Source of the DNA: Maniola hyperantus
Taxonomy: Eukaryota; Arthropoda; Insecta; Lepidoptera; Nymphalidae
Direction: 5' to 3'
Assembly (NCBI RefSeq): GCF_902806685.2
Contig: NC_048536.1
Location: 5,208,001-5,272,000, forward strand
Length of the DNA stretch: 64,000 bases
Made by a program: the position numbers and the translations under genes. How positions within the stretch are numbered: the stretch's first letter is position 1; every line of letters begins with the position of its first letter. This document shows, piece after piece, positions 44,957 through 56,700 of this stretch. Below the pieces are notes generated by a model. It did no database searches. It worked only from the letters and a program-made list of their open reading frames with translations, and was not told the DNA's origin.

Positions 44957-46335
44957 GTTAGCAGCTGATACTCTATTCTAAATTTGCCGTTGGCACCAGC
45001 TAGTTGGTATACGTAGGTACATAACACTACTTTATCCCACATATATTTTGTATCTCAGAAAATAAGTAGGTACCTAAGTCTGGCGGTCCTGGGATCTTGC
45101 CCTATACCTGAAACGTTATGTGTAATCTACTAAACTAACGTAACCCATAATCAACCAACGTGACGAGTCACTATTTTGTTACAGTTATGCACTTATCTCG
45201 TACATAACTGTCGTATATCATACTGTCACCAGTCACCAGTGCAGTCGTAAAGCGTTATTTTCGGTTAAATTCAGAAATTAAACTGGAGAACGTATGGTAT
45301 GGCTGGAACGTAATTGGTAATTACATATTATAATGTTAATAACGGGAATATACCACGGTTAAAATATGATGAGTTTGAATTATCGATATTCCGACTTTGT
45401 TGCATGTCGAGTAGTGGTCCCGTCGTGACCACGACAAGGAAAGTTTGCTGTAGCTTGGTGATCGTAGCGTGTGGACCTCTTACCATCGGTCGCAGGTTTT
45501 AATACCTAATAGACATCTTTTGCATGAAGTAGACATAGCAGGTATAACGTATAGTATCGTTAAAACATCAGTGATCGACATTTGTGTAATCATAGGTTAA
45601 AATAACAACTTACCGAGTACAAACATCGTGAGAAAACCTGCGTGCCTGAGACTTCTCCGTAATATTCTGAAAGGTATGTGAAGACTGCCAAATTGGCAGC
45701 CGCACTAAGTATGGCCCTTGGCCTGAACTTAATTCTCATTTTAAATGAGGAAATGACGATAATGACCACTGTCTACGCTACGAGCTTGTAAGTTAAATAT
45801 TTTCATTTCACCGTGCCAGAGGGTTTGCCTTTGCTGCATTGAGGTAGGTTCATTTTGATATTATGTAGGTACTTGCAAATCACAAATACAACCTGAATCA
45901 ATTTCATTGCGATTGAACATGCCCGTTTACTTACGCATTCAACTGCTTCTGTAATGCAATTCTTTCAACCTACATAAAAATAAAAAGATGTTACCAACGG
46001 CAACGTAAAGAAAATTGTCTTAAAATAATGGTGTTTTAGAAAGCCTAGAACCGTTAAGTTTTCCTTCAATATTTTCCTATACCTATGTAATCACGTGTAG
46101 GTATGTCGTAGGTAGGCAAGTTAGATTAGGTGCTTACCTAGATATCTGTAAGTACCTAAGCATTGTTTTACAATCTAGATAAATATTTATTTTACAAATA
46201 ATGGCATGTGTTTCTTAAAATATTTCATTTATAAATGTCTAGTTGTATAGTAGGTAAGTATCTACAAAGATAAAAAAATTGAATACATTTTATTTATATT
46301 TTTCTTTAAGTAAATAGTTTTTTATGTAGGTATAG
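44957..46335. other. Gene-free stretch
   Basis: 45604-45770 is a 5'-truncated SINE A (CATCGTGAGAAAACCTGCGTGCCTGAG). The rest is AT-rich with TAGGTACC microsatellite. No gene seen. Confidence 0.5.
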
Positions 46336-46462
46336 TACGCGACAGGTCGAGATGGCAATCGGAGTACGAGGCGGGGGAACGCTCCGCGCTATCCCGCACC
46401 GGGTTAGGGCGAGGGCTATGCGGGGCGTCCCCACTCCGATTGCCATCTCCACCTGTCGCGTA
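46336..46462. repeat. GC-rich fold-back element, copy 1
   Basis: Inverted ends of about 27 nt (ACGCGACAGGTCGAGATGGC and complement) around a GC-rich centre, in otherwise AT-rich DNA. Copy 2 is at 58050-58166. Confidence 0.85.
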
Positions 46463-49208
46463 TTATAAGCAGGTCTATAATTTCATCCTAGCTGTCGAGT
46501 AGGTAGGTACAAAGATATGTGAATCTTTGGTAGAAGCGGCATTCCGAATAAAATCACCGAGATGACATAGATGGTCAATAGTGATGACCATAACATGGTA
46601 GGTAGGTACTTACCTAGGTTCCTGAAACAACCTAACCTAACCTATAGGTAAGTAAGTTGGTACCTACTTACTACGAAAGTGGGTCGACAAAATTTTCACG
46701 ATTCAAAAGCGCATATATATATTATGTACCTAAAAAGAAATTTTTATTTTAAATACGCTTGGTTTTACGAAGTATTGAAATATTACCTACCTACTTAATT
46801 AATTATTTTTTAACTTGAACTGTCGGCGGGCAACTATTATGACGTCGCTTTATTTCAAACTAAATAATTATGCAAAATCAACATTTATTACAACGATTTA
46901 TTATTAAAGAAAACTGTTAAGAAACTGTTTTAAATAAAATATTGTTTAATAAAAATAAAGGCAAAGCAGCTTTCATAAATTATAACTTGATAGTCACGGA
47001 CTAGTTATTGTAATCTATAATTAGGTAGGTAACTAAGTACTTTTAATAAAAAGTGGGGTCATGTCAGTAGGTAGGTACTTTTAAATAAAGAACTAAAATA
47101 ACGTAACGGCCGAAATTCATAACCAATCTATCTGCAATCTGTCGATAAGTTACAACTTAGAACATCGTCACTTTTTTTTCTTCTTTTGGTTACATCGTTA
47201 CTTAGGAACTCATTAGGAATAGCGCAATGTTGCTGTCGCTGAGTAGTTCTAAAGAAATTCAAAAATTTAAGTGGAAATTAATTTTGAATTTGTTTCGAAC
47301 AAATCAGCGTGAGTAACATATCGACAGATTTATAGATAGGATTGATTGAGTATTTAGGCTGTAAGACAATCATTAAATAAATAATTAAAAATAAGTATTT
47401 ATTTGATGATTAGTAGGTACTTTTGAATCGTCAAATGCATCTACCACTGCCTGGGCACGGTAATGTTAAATATTACCGTGGCCTGGGGTTCGGAATGGCT
47501 TTCCTACCGAGAAGAACCAGCAGGTATTATAAGATGAAATTAAGACATAATTATTAAGGTAATAAACTAGAGAAAATACTTAATACTTAGTTGTTGGGAA
47601 AAAGATGATTGAAGAATTCAGCGAGCAGGCGAGTCGCAGTCCCATAAAGGGTTATAGCGCCAGTCAAATTAACAGAAAACCGAGTTCTCTACATGTTTTT
47701 ATGTAAATGTTTTGTCAGTGTAAACTCACGGTTATAAGAGCAACACCATCAAACTCTGTGGTTAGCTACGCTACATAGGTAAGTAGTTTTTTTATATATT
47801 TTCTTTGGGTATTTTATGGGTTAAATGGATTAATGCAATGCGGTGCAATTGTGACTATTCGTAGCTTATAATAAACAACAACGCTTGAATGCTTTGTGGT
47901 TTAAAAAGCAGGCTGAAATTATGCTACAAACATTATCTCCGACTTGAAGGACCCATTATACTTACTGTAATTACGTAATATGGTGTTCACTTTCAAGAAA
48001 CGAGGTCAATATTTATTTAGATGTCTAGAGCTAGCTCATTACTTTACTCGCATCAAAATTTATTTTATCATCTCTTATCTGAATTTAAATTAATTTAAAA
48101 AAATGCGTGCCCATATTAAACTACTAACTACTACAAACTAAGCTTTACTTGCAAATTACATGCTCGTAACAATTATACTATTGGTCCTTCGATCCGTATT
48201 TATCCTATCAGGAAAAGTTTGCTTACCCTCAAATTATTCGTTATTGGCACGTTATTGCAGTTTAGTTAGACAAACATGGATTTAATGGACTCACTCTTAA
48301 TGTTGTCAAAGAGTAAAAATTATTTCGGCTATAATATTATATCTATGCACGGATTACCGCATTACTGTACAAGTGTAGTGACACTAAAGCTATTTTAATA
48401 ATGTACCTAGGTACTTACAATAAATATTTTATATTAAAAGTTATTTTATGTAATTGTGTTTTATATACTAAACACCTGTTTACCTCAATAAATATTGTTA
48501 TTATATCCCTTACAGCATAATATAATGGGTAGTTTGTTACCACTGGTCAAGACTCAACAATCGTATTCCAATTACGTAACACAGTGTTCACTTTCGTACA
48601 AACGGACAAGCTCGAACTATGACAAATAAACACGGACTGGATGCGAGGAGTATTTCGCATGCAAACACCAGACTTTCGGTTCATGGCTCGATGCGCACCA
48701 AGAAACTTATCTTTCACCATTGTAGCGCGTGCCTTCATACGTAACCTCGTCCCCTGAACGTAGATGTTCCAGTAGGCATAAATTCTTCATTTTTTTTTAA
48801 ATATTAGGCATGTTTAAATTTAAATATGACTAATAATTTCCTTTCCCCTCGAACTAAGCGTAAAGGTGAGTTAGGACTTACAAAAGAAAAATACGTAAAA
48901 AAAGCATGATTATAGTGCAACGGGTGGGTTCTCCTCCATGTAGCGCCCGGGTGCAATCAAACCCTGGCACCCTCTAGTAGGTGTGCATAGTTATAGTTTC
49001 TATATTCTATAAAGTTATTCTAAAAAGTTTATAATTCTGCCTCAGAATCTGTGAATTCATTGAGTCATCTACCTACTTGCCTGCATCGCATTCTTTTGTT
49101 GACCTGGTTATACCACGTTATACCTACCTATAGTCGCGTAAATAAAAAGCTATTTAGATTCCCGAATTACCCCAGTCTATTTACCTTAACTTACCCGTTA
49201 CTTACTTA
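46463..49208. other. Gene-free stretch
   Basis: AT-rich with many TAGGTAC runs. The only longer open stretch (48547-48738, -) resembles no protein. Nothing else supported. Confidence 0.5.
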
Positions 49209-49459
49209 ATTGGAAACGATCGTACGATGGCACAATGTGTTTTCGTCGCACGATGAATTCAAACAAATATCTCTTTTGAGTGTCCTAATTGGTCAAGAAG
49301 AAAAAAATTGGTCGCGCCTGCACGCATTGGTGCACGAGCACTGCAACGCGAGGTGGGGTGAGCATCGCGCGATCTAGTAGACACCTTTGTTGGATCATCG
49401 TACGACCATTACCATCGCACGATGAAAACGCATCGTGCCATCGTACGATCGTTGCCAAT
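49209..49459. mobile_element. MITE with ~47-bp inverted ends
   Basis: ATTGG(A)AACGATCGTACGATGGCAC at the left matches its complement ending at 49459, with about 3 mismatches per arm. The 155-bp centre is unique in the window. AAT-type flanks suggest a short duplication, but I cannot fix it. Confidence 0.8.
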
Positions 49460-50289
49460 AAGGACGACCTTGTTCCTAAAAAGGTCATTGATAGATGCAC
49501 TGCTTGACTGAGTGGGCTCGTAGGGTAGGGTGCGGGTTGCGAGAGGGTACCGTAACAGCGACGTTGTATTCCTCAAACTCAAATAATTTATTCAAATTGG
49601 GTACCATTATACACTTTTCGGTTGTCAGTTGTGGAATTTGTGACTCCCGAGTCCTGACTTTTAAGTCGACTGTCACCCTTACGCACACAGCGCAGCGCCT
49701 TATCTCACGAGCCGTCTCAGTGAATGTGTATGTATGTATGTATGTCAGTATGCCTTTAGGTACTTATGCTCGTCACAACATGTCGCATCTACGTTTGTTT
49801 ATTTTATTCTATGGTAAAGTTGCAAAATGACGATTGCACATGCGATTCATCAAGATTAATCCTGCGGTGTAGTAATAAGTAGGAAGGCATGACAATAAAA
49901 TAGACACCTAATTACACGATTTGAATCGCTTTATTTTTCTGCACGCTCTAATTTATTGTTTCTTTTAGGATTTCATATTTTAGCACAGACTTACTAGGTA
50001 GGTACCTAACTAAGGTAGGACTGAGATAGTAATTTTCCTACCCGATTCCACCAATTTTTTCCTCTATCTCATAAGCAAAATAAATAGAATACGAAGACTA
50101 AAAAAAGAATTGATCTTGATGGGATGATCTGTGATTCTTCCTTGTCAAAACGCTTTTAGCTGAGCAATCATGGATAATAATACCTGCTGTGGGACAGAAG
50201 CAGATGTCCGATGTGAACTATCATTTATAGGTACCTACCTAATAGATAAGTAGATATAGTCCGTACAAAATGAGTTTTCACGCGCCATT

Positions 50290-51260
50290 TTGACTCATGT
50301 AACAACTAGCTTCTGCTCGCGGCTTCGCCCGCGTGGCCTACAGGAAACAAATGGCATTTTTTTAAAACAGGACTTTCTTATAACCTTTCAAACCTCATTT
50401 TACCCCATTGGACCCGTAAGATTTTCGTAAAAATCTAAGCTGACAACCTACCTCTAAATAGAACCTTCCTTCCAAACTTCAAGTTAACAATAACAATCAT
50501 CCCCTATTTTACCACCCTTAAGGGGAGATTTTCCAGAATAACTTCTACAGGTTTTTATTATTTAAAACTAATAACCTAAATCCCGAATTTTAAGTATCTA
50601 ACTTTAAAAACATAGGACTTTGATATATAACCTTCCACCCCCATTCCACCCTCTTAGGGAAGGATTTTCTAAAAACCGTTTCTTAGCTGACCTAAGTAAG
50701 TCTTATAAAGAACCTACTTTCCAAATTTCAAGTTAATTAACAATAATAAAACTTTCATCCCCTATTTTACCACCCTTAAGAAGAGTTTTTCCAGAATAAC
50801 TTCTACAGGTTTTTATCATTTAAAATTAATAATCTAAATCCCGAATTTTATGTATCTATCTTTAAAAACATAGGACTTTGATATACCCTTCCACCCCCAT
50901 TCCACCCTCTTAGGGAAGGATTTTCTGAAAACCGTTTCTTAGCTGACACCTAAGCCTTATAAAGTACCTACTTTCCACTAGTTAATTTTATTAACAATGA
51001 TAAAACTTTCCCATACAAACTCTCATCCCCTATTTTAACACCCTTATGGGTGAATTTTCCAAAAATCCTGAAACACGTATTTCTTCATTTGTGACCGATA
51101 ACCCAAATACCAATTTTCGTGCAAATAACTTGAATGACGGACTTTCATACAAACTTCCATCCACCATTTCTATAGAATAAACACCTTTAAAATAAGGACT
51201 AGTAAGAACTAAGATCGTACTTTTGACATGACAGTTGACACAAAGGTAAAATGGCGCGTG
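50290..51260. repeat. Internally repeated CTAGCTTCTGCTCGCGGC-type repeat
   Basis: Two degenerate direct units (about 50470-50760 and 50750-51000) share CCCCTATTTTACCACCCTTAAG and CCACCCCCATTCCACCCTCTTAGGG. The outer ends AAAATGAGTTTTCACGCGCCATTTTGA (50267-) and its complement (to 51273) form inverted termini of about 27 bp, so the whole 50267-51273 may be one element. Confidence 0.75.
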
Positions 51261-51443
51261 AAAACTCATTTTGTACCTACCTACATATTATACAATATGT
51301 ACTTTTTATATTTTTAGGATTCTGTACCTCAAATGGAAAAACGGAACGCTAAGGACCACTTTGTTGTCCGTCTGTCTGACCGTGTCTCAATTCAAAGCCT
51401 TTTTTCAAAAATAGCTTGAGCTCATCTTTCATCATCATTATCA

Positions 51444-51840
51444 ACCAATAGACGTTCACTGCTGGTCACGGCACTGGCACGGTCTTGCGCCGCCTGAATC
51501 CGGCGCCGCCAGCTCTCTGCGACTCGTTGGATGTCATCTGTCCACCTAGTGGGCGGTCTTCCAACGCTTTTTTTATTTATTCAGATATAAGTTAGCCCTT
51601 GACTGCAATCTCACCTGGTGGTAAGTGATGAGGCAGTCTAAGATGGAAGCGGGCTAACCTGGAAGGGGTATGGCAGTTTTTATTAAGCCCATGCCTCTTT
51701 GGTTTCTACACGGCATCGTACCGGAACGGTAAATTGCTTGGCGGCACGGCTATGCCGGTTATCGGTGCGAGGTCGCCATTCTAGCATCATAGCTTGCTTC
51801 GCAACCCGTTAAGGTATGTTTGCTTACCGGGTTTCAAGTC
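51444..51840. repeat. LINE-derived repeat with nested SINE B
   Basis: AATAGACGTTCACTGCTGG ... GTGGGCGGTCTTCCAACGC, then an inverted SINE B (51566-51757), then CGGTGCGAGGTCGCCATTCTAGCAT, the rest of the same repeat as at 1317-1545. Confidence 0.7.
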
Positions 51841-52044
51841 CAATCAAGTTGAAAATACTGAATCTTAAGATCTTAAGATTGATTTTGCTGTATCTGTGTA
51901 TGTACCTACTTTCAAGTTTCTAGGTAATTAGTTAAACTTAATACTTACTATGTATCTACTCTATGTAGGTATGTGATGTATGTATATCTAATATTATGAC
52001 ATACGGAACCATAAAAGACAACAAATTGATTGCGACCAATTTAC

Positions 52045-52215
52045 ACAGTAGGGCGATTGTCTAAAACCTGCATCAATCATTATTACAATCTCAATTGTTC
52101 TGATTGGCTGAATATGTGCGATTCTTGTTGCAATAGTGAGCGAGCATTAACCAATCAGAGATGATTGCGATCGTGACATTGTAGCTGTCAAACAACCGCG
52201 GTAGGGCCACTGAAT
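52045..52215 (-). repeat. MITE-like repeat, copy 2
   Basis: An inverted copy of 35570-35785. It has CAGTAGGGCG at one end and the complement of CAGTGGCCC at the other, weak inverted ends. Confidence 0.65.
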
Positions 52216-52221
52216 TGCAAA

Positions 52222-52510
52222 TATAAAAAATTATAATGCACAATTGCAGTCTTTGCAATTGTGCATTGTAAGGTCTACATCTCCTGAGGATGCTCCGGTG
52301 TCGGGGCGAAACGTGCGTCGATTGTGTTTGGGCTTTGTGTGGTGCTGCGTGGTGGTGGTGCGCATTGCTTGCCTGCAGGTGGCTGCTTCTTCCTGCATGT
52401 TTTGCAGTGGGAGGGCGGGCGGTGCATTTCGCATGCTGCATGTTGCAACATATAGATTCGACCTGTTTCAGCGGATTACAGTAAATTAAGCTTTTGGTTC
52501 ATTGTAAATT
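52222..52510 (+). repeat. Dispersed repeat with hammerhead-ribozyme-like core, copy 2
   Basis: Starts with the perfect palindrome AATGCACAATTGCA / TGCAATTGTGCATT (52233-52266) and ends TGGTTCATTGTA. About 80 percent like 11790-12056. The ribozyme-like core is at 52273-52330 and is intact here. Confidence 0.8.
52273..52330 (+). ncRNA. Candidate minimal type I hammerhead ribozyme
   Basis: Core CTGAGGA at 52284-52290. Stem II is GCTCCG (52292-52297) with CGGGGC (52302-52307), loop GTGT. Then GAAA (52308-52311). Stem III has only 2 bp (A52311-U52318, C52312-G52317) with loop GTGC, and the cleavage triplet GTC ends at 52319. Stem I is imperfect (UC with GA, then ACA with UGU around a small internal loop). 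One extra U (52291) sits between the core and stem II. A very short stem III is known from hammerheads in Penelope-like elements. Activity is not shown by the sequence alone. Confidence 0.55.
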
Positions 52511-52649
52511 TACACATAGGTGAGTAGGTAGGTACCTACCTATCTTATACGTACATAATAGATACTAGCTGATGCCCGCGACTTCGTCCGCGTGGATGTA
52601 GGTTTTCAAAAGCCCATGGGAACTCTTTTATTTTCCGGGATAAAAGAAG

Positions 52650-52885
52650 GCAGGTCAGGTCATGCCTGTCGTAGAGGTGATGGCCGTTGGAGCCGGAAAG
52701 TCCTTGAGTGGAGACCGCGTAGGTAGGCAAGCATAGTGTGGGACGCCCTCCAGCACGATGGACCGACGATATAAAGAGGCTGGCGGGAAGTGGCTGGATG
52801 AGGAAGGCTGAAGACCGGGTGTGGTGGCGCTCTTTAGGGAAGGCAGTCCAGCAGTGGACGTCCGCAGGCTGATGATGATGTAAAA
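52650..52885 (-). repeat. LINE-derived repeat
   Basis: Minus strand: CATCATCATCAGCCTGCGGACGTCCACTGCTGGACTGCC ... CGTCGGTCCATCGTGC. A frequent lepidopteran retroelement 3' piece, with no intact frame. A related piece lies at 58690-58860. Confidence 0.65.
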
Positions 52886-52999
52886 AATCACGTTGATCCG
52901 TTGCATCCCTCACACGTCCCTATCCGTCTTCTCCACTCTTGTCTCGCTGGCGAATAAGTTTGGAATAGAATAGGATTTCGATGGAGTGCGTGGTATTTG

Positions 53000-53300
53000 G
53001 TAAACGGAGTTCAATCATGTAGTCGTGGTTTGGTGCAATAGTAAATGGTACAATATTAATTCACCATCAACAGTTCCTAAAAACCCATAGATTAGGAGTG
53101 CAGTACCCTGCAGCATCAGTATTGAAGAGTTGGAACTTGAAGTTCAATAATGGTATATATGTTTGGCATCTACAATATTATTTCACAATCAACAGTGGCT
53201 TAGGAATGCAATACCCTGCATCATCAGGGTTGAAGATTTGGGATATGGAGTTGAATCATGAAGTCGTTGCTTGGTAGGTACGTAAGCCATAGTTTATACT
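53000..53300 (-). repeat. AACCGAC-family repeat next to the copia element
   Basis: Repeated units TTCACCATCAACAGT, GCAGTACCCTGCAGCATCAG and GTTGAAGATTTGGG; the copia target AAGCG lies directly after it. Confidence 0.6.
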
Positions 53301-53305
53301 AAGCG

Positions 53306-53485
53306 TGATAGGTGTACTTGGAGGATTCTTGTAGCCAGTAAAACTTCAGCCTTCTATATTAAAGACACTTTAATTTCTATTTCTATTAATAATTAGGATA
53401 CACGACAAAAGCATGGTTGCACTTAGTGCAGACCACAGACAACGACTGACTTAGAAATTCTGAGTTGCCATAATACAGTTCAACA
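53306..53485 (-). repeat. 3' LTR of the copia element
   Basis: 180 bp; on the plus strand it runs TGATAGGTGTAC ... CAGTTCAACA and matches the other LTR base for base by eye. The AAGCG duplication lies outside it. Confidence 0.95.
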
Positions 53486-53500
53486 CTCCTCCTCAACCCT
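53486..53500 (-). other. Polypurine tract of the copia element
   Basis: Minus strand GGTTGAGGAGGAG directly before the 3' LTR, the place and composition of a plus-strand primer. Confidence 0.75.
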
Positions 53501-53751
53501 GAATTTCTTCAATCTCTTACTTCTACACACTATCTTAGTTTTCTGACATTTTTACCTAACTTTACTTTTACAACTTTCATAATCTATGACTTTTTATATC
53601 CTTCTGTTATTCTATACTTTTTAATCTTTGACAAAAATATTCTTTGACAATTAAGTTTTGACAATTTAATCTAAAAAACAACCAATAATGTAAACAAATA
53701 AAACGATATTTATTTAATAAATTGAGTAATACTAATAACTATTAATATTTA

Positions 53752-56700
53752 CTAACACTCTTCTATTCCCATACAGGTTCTAAAATAATTAAAAAGATTT
53801 TTGTGCAGCGGTTTAGTGAACACATCTGCAACTTGTTCTGAAGTGTTAATATACACCAATACAATAACATTCTGTTCTATTAAGTTTCTAATAAAATGAT
53901 GCTTTATATCAATGTGTTTTACTCTTTTGCTATTTTCTCTATTTTTAGCTATGTGGATACAAGATTGGTTATCTTCAAAAATAATTATACTTTCACATTG
54001 AATTTCAAGATTATTCAAAAGTCCTTTAAACCACACTGATTCCCGTGCTATCATACTTAGAGCCATATATTCTGATTCGGCAGTTGAAAGAGAGACCGTT
54101 TTCTGTTTTTGAGTAGACCATTGTACAATATTTCCATATAACAGTAAACAGTAACCTGACACTGATTTTCTATCAACATCAGCTGCCCAGTCAGAATCAC
54201 AATATCCCTCGGCTACATTCTTACATGGTTTATTCTTATACACTAATCCATAATTTGCCGTCTGCTTTAAGTATCTCAGAACTCTTTTCAGGTAGGTAAA
54301 ATGTTTATCGGATGCATTGTTCTGATACCTACTAAAATAGCTCACCGCAAAAGACAAATCAGGCCTAGTACAAATAACTAAATATATCAAACACCCAATT
54401 AACTCACGGTAAGGCTGGGTACAAGTATAACTTTCTGGTTTTTCTAGTTTCAGTCCAACTTCACAAGGAGTAGCTACACTTTTACAGTCCTTCATGTTAA
54501 ACTTTGTAAGAACTTTTTCTATATAACTTTTCTGATGAATTTTAATCATACCTTTAGAAAACTCTCTTTCTATTTCTATCCCTAAAAACTTATGAACTTG
54601 ACCCAAACTAACCATTTCAAATTGTTTTTCTAGTTTAAACTTAAGGTCTTTAATTTTCTCTTCACATGCACTCATAATTAAAATGTCATCCACGTACAGA
54701 AACACATACACACTTATCTCACCATTTTCGTTTTGTAATAAGTATAAACAACTATCATAATCTGAGCACTTGAAGTTGTTTGCACACATAAACTCGTGGA
54801 ATACTTTATTCCAACACCTTGGGCTTTGCTTCAAGCCATAAATTGACTTGTTAAGTTTGCACACTTTTTCACTATTATGCTGACCTGGTAGACTCATGTA
54901 TATCTCCTCCTTAAGTATGCCATGGAGAAAAGCAGTTTTCACATCCAACTGTTCTATCTTTAGATTGTCATGATTTGCAATTACAAGCAATGACCTTAAC
55001 GTTGTGAGTCTTCCAACAGGAGCATATGTTTCTTCATATTGTGAAGTCTGGAAACCTTTTGCCACTAACCTGGCTTTGTAGTTATTATCTGATTTCTTTC
55101 GAAATACCCATCGACTTTCTATGACTTCCTTATCCTTTGGTCTTTCTACCATAGTCCATGTTTGATGTTTCTCATGTGACTGCAATTCGCTATCCATTGC
55201 TTCTTTCCATCTGTCACTTTCTACGCTTTCCACTGCTTCTTGTAATGTCCTTGGTTCATCATTTATAAATTCTTGAGAAATGTATGCAGCATGGAATGTC
55301 TCATAGTCTTCTAACCATACTGGTCTTTTTCTTTGTCTCTGTTCCCTTTCTGTATCATTTAATTCTTGATAAGGTTCGGTAGATGTCTTTCCTGTACTTT
55401 TTTCCTCAGTACTACTTATTGATTGATCTTGCTGGCTCTTTTCTCTACAAGGCAATGGCAAGTTTGATGGTAAGTCATCTTCTTCTATGTATGTAAAAGT
55501 TTCCATGTTACTTCTTGGTTTTTCATTAAATATTACATCTCTACTTCTAATAATTTTCTTCAGCTCGGAATCCCAGAGTCTATATCCATTATCACAGTAG
55601 CCAACCATGTAATACTTCTTTGATTTCACATCAAACTTTCCATTTCTGTGCTCCTTGCCAATATGTACATATGCCTCAGTACCAAAGGCTTTTATTTTAG
55701 AATAATCTGGACTTCTACCATACCAAATCTCAGCAGGTATGACACCTCTGCTGGTTGGAATTCTGTTAATTATGTAGGTAGCACTGTATACCGCTTCTCC
55801 CCATAATTGTTTTTCCAAACTTGTGTCGGCTAATAAAGTTCTTGCCTTTTCTACAACAGTTCTGTTGAATCTTTCTGACTTCCCGTTTTGCTGGGGTGTG
55901 TAGCTTATTGTAAATTCAATTTTTATTCCCTTTTCTTCGCAATAGCTTTTAAATTCTATGTTGTCATATTCCTTCCCATTATCGCACCGAAATCTAGATA
56001 TTTTCTTATCAAATTGGGTTTCTACCAAATTTACATATTTCTTGAAACACTGTAGCACCTCCGTTTTGCTTTCTAACAAATAGACTGTTGTAAAATGGCT
56101 GTAATCATCAACAAAACTTAAAATATATTTCTTGTTACCATATGTCGCTGGATTAATTGGACCGCACAAATCCGAATGAATAACTTCTAAAATTCTCTTA
56201 CTTTTGTAATTATATTCTGCAAATGGCAATCTAGTCTGTCTTCCCTTTAAACAAGGTTCACATAATATTTCTTTATTTGAGTTTTCAAAAGATATTAGTT
56301 TTCTAGACTTCAATTTTTCTAACTTTCCTTTTGAAGCATGTCCAAGTTTTCTATGCCAATCATTCTGAGTTTCTGAAATGCTATAAGCTTTCTGTGCACA
56401 TAATTCTTCATCTTTCAAATTTAGGGTTAATCTGTATAACTTATTTATTTTATTACCTTTTAGTATTGTTTTGTTATTCTTGTGAATAGTCAACCTATTA
56501 TTTTCAAAGGTTATCCCAAATCCGGAGTTTTCAATTTTATTTACTGACAGCAGATTACACCGCAGGTCTGGCACAAACAGCACATTTTTCAATTTAACCT
56601 CCTTTGTATAAATAACACCTGACTCATATGCATTTAACACCTCACCGTCCTTGGCAATATTAATTTTAATAGGGGTCTCTAACTTCTCGATCCTACTAAA

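Noticed and set aside
48547..48738. 63-codon frame on the minus strand
   Set aside because: No recognisable motif, no neighbour exon, no codon or splice evidence.
52091..52489. Several overlapping open frames on both strands
   Set aside because: They lie across two repeats (the MITE-like copy and the ribozyme-like repeat) and are not conserved with the copy at 11.8 kb.
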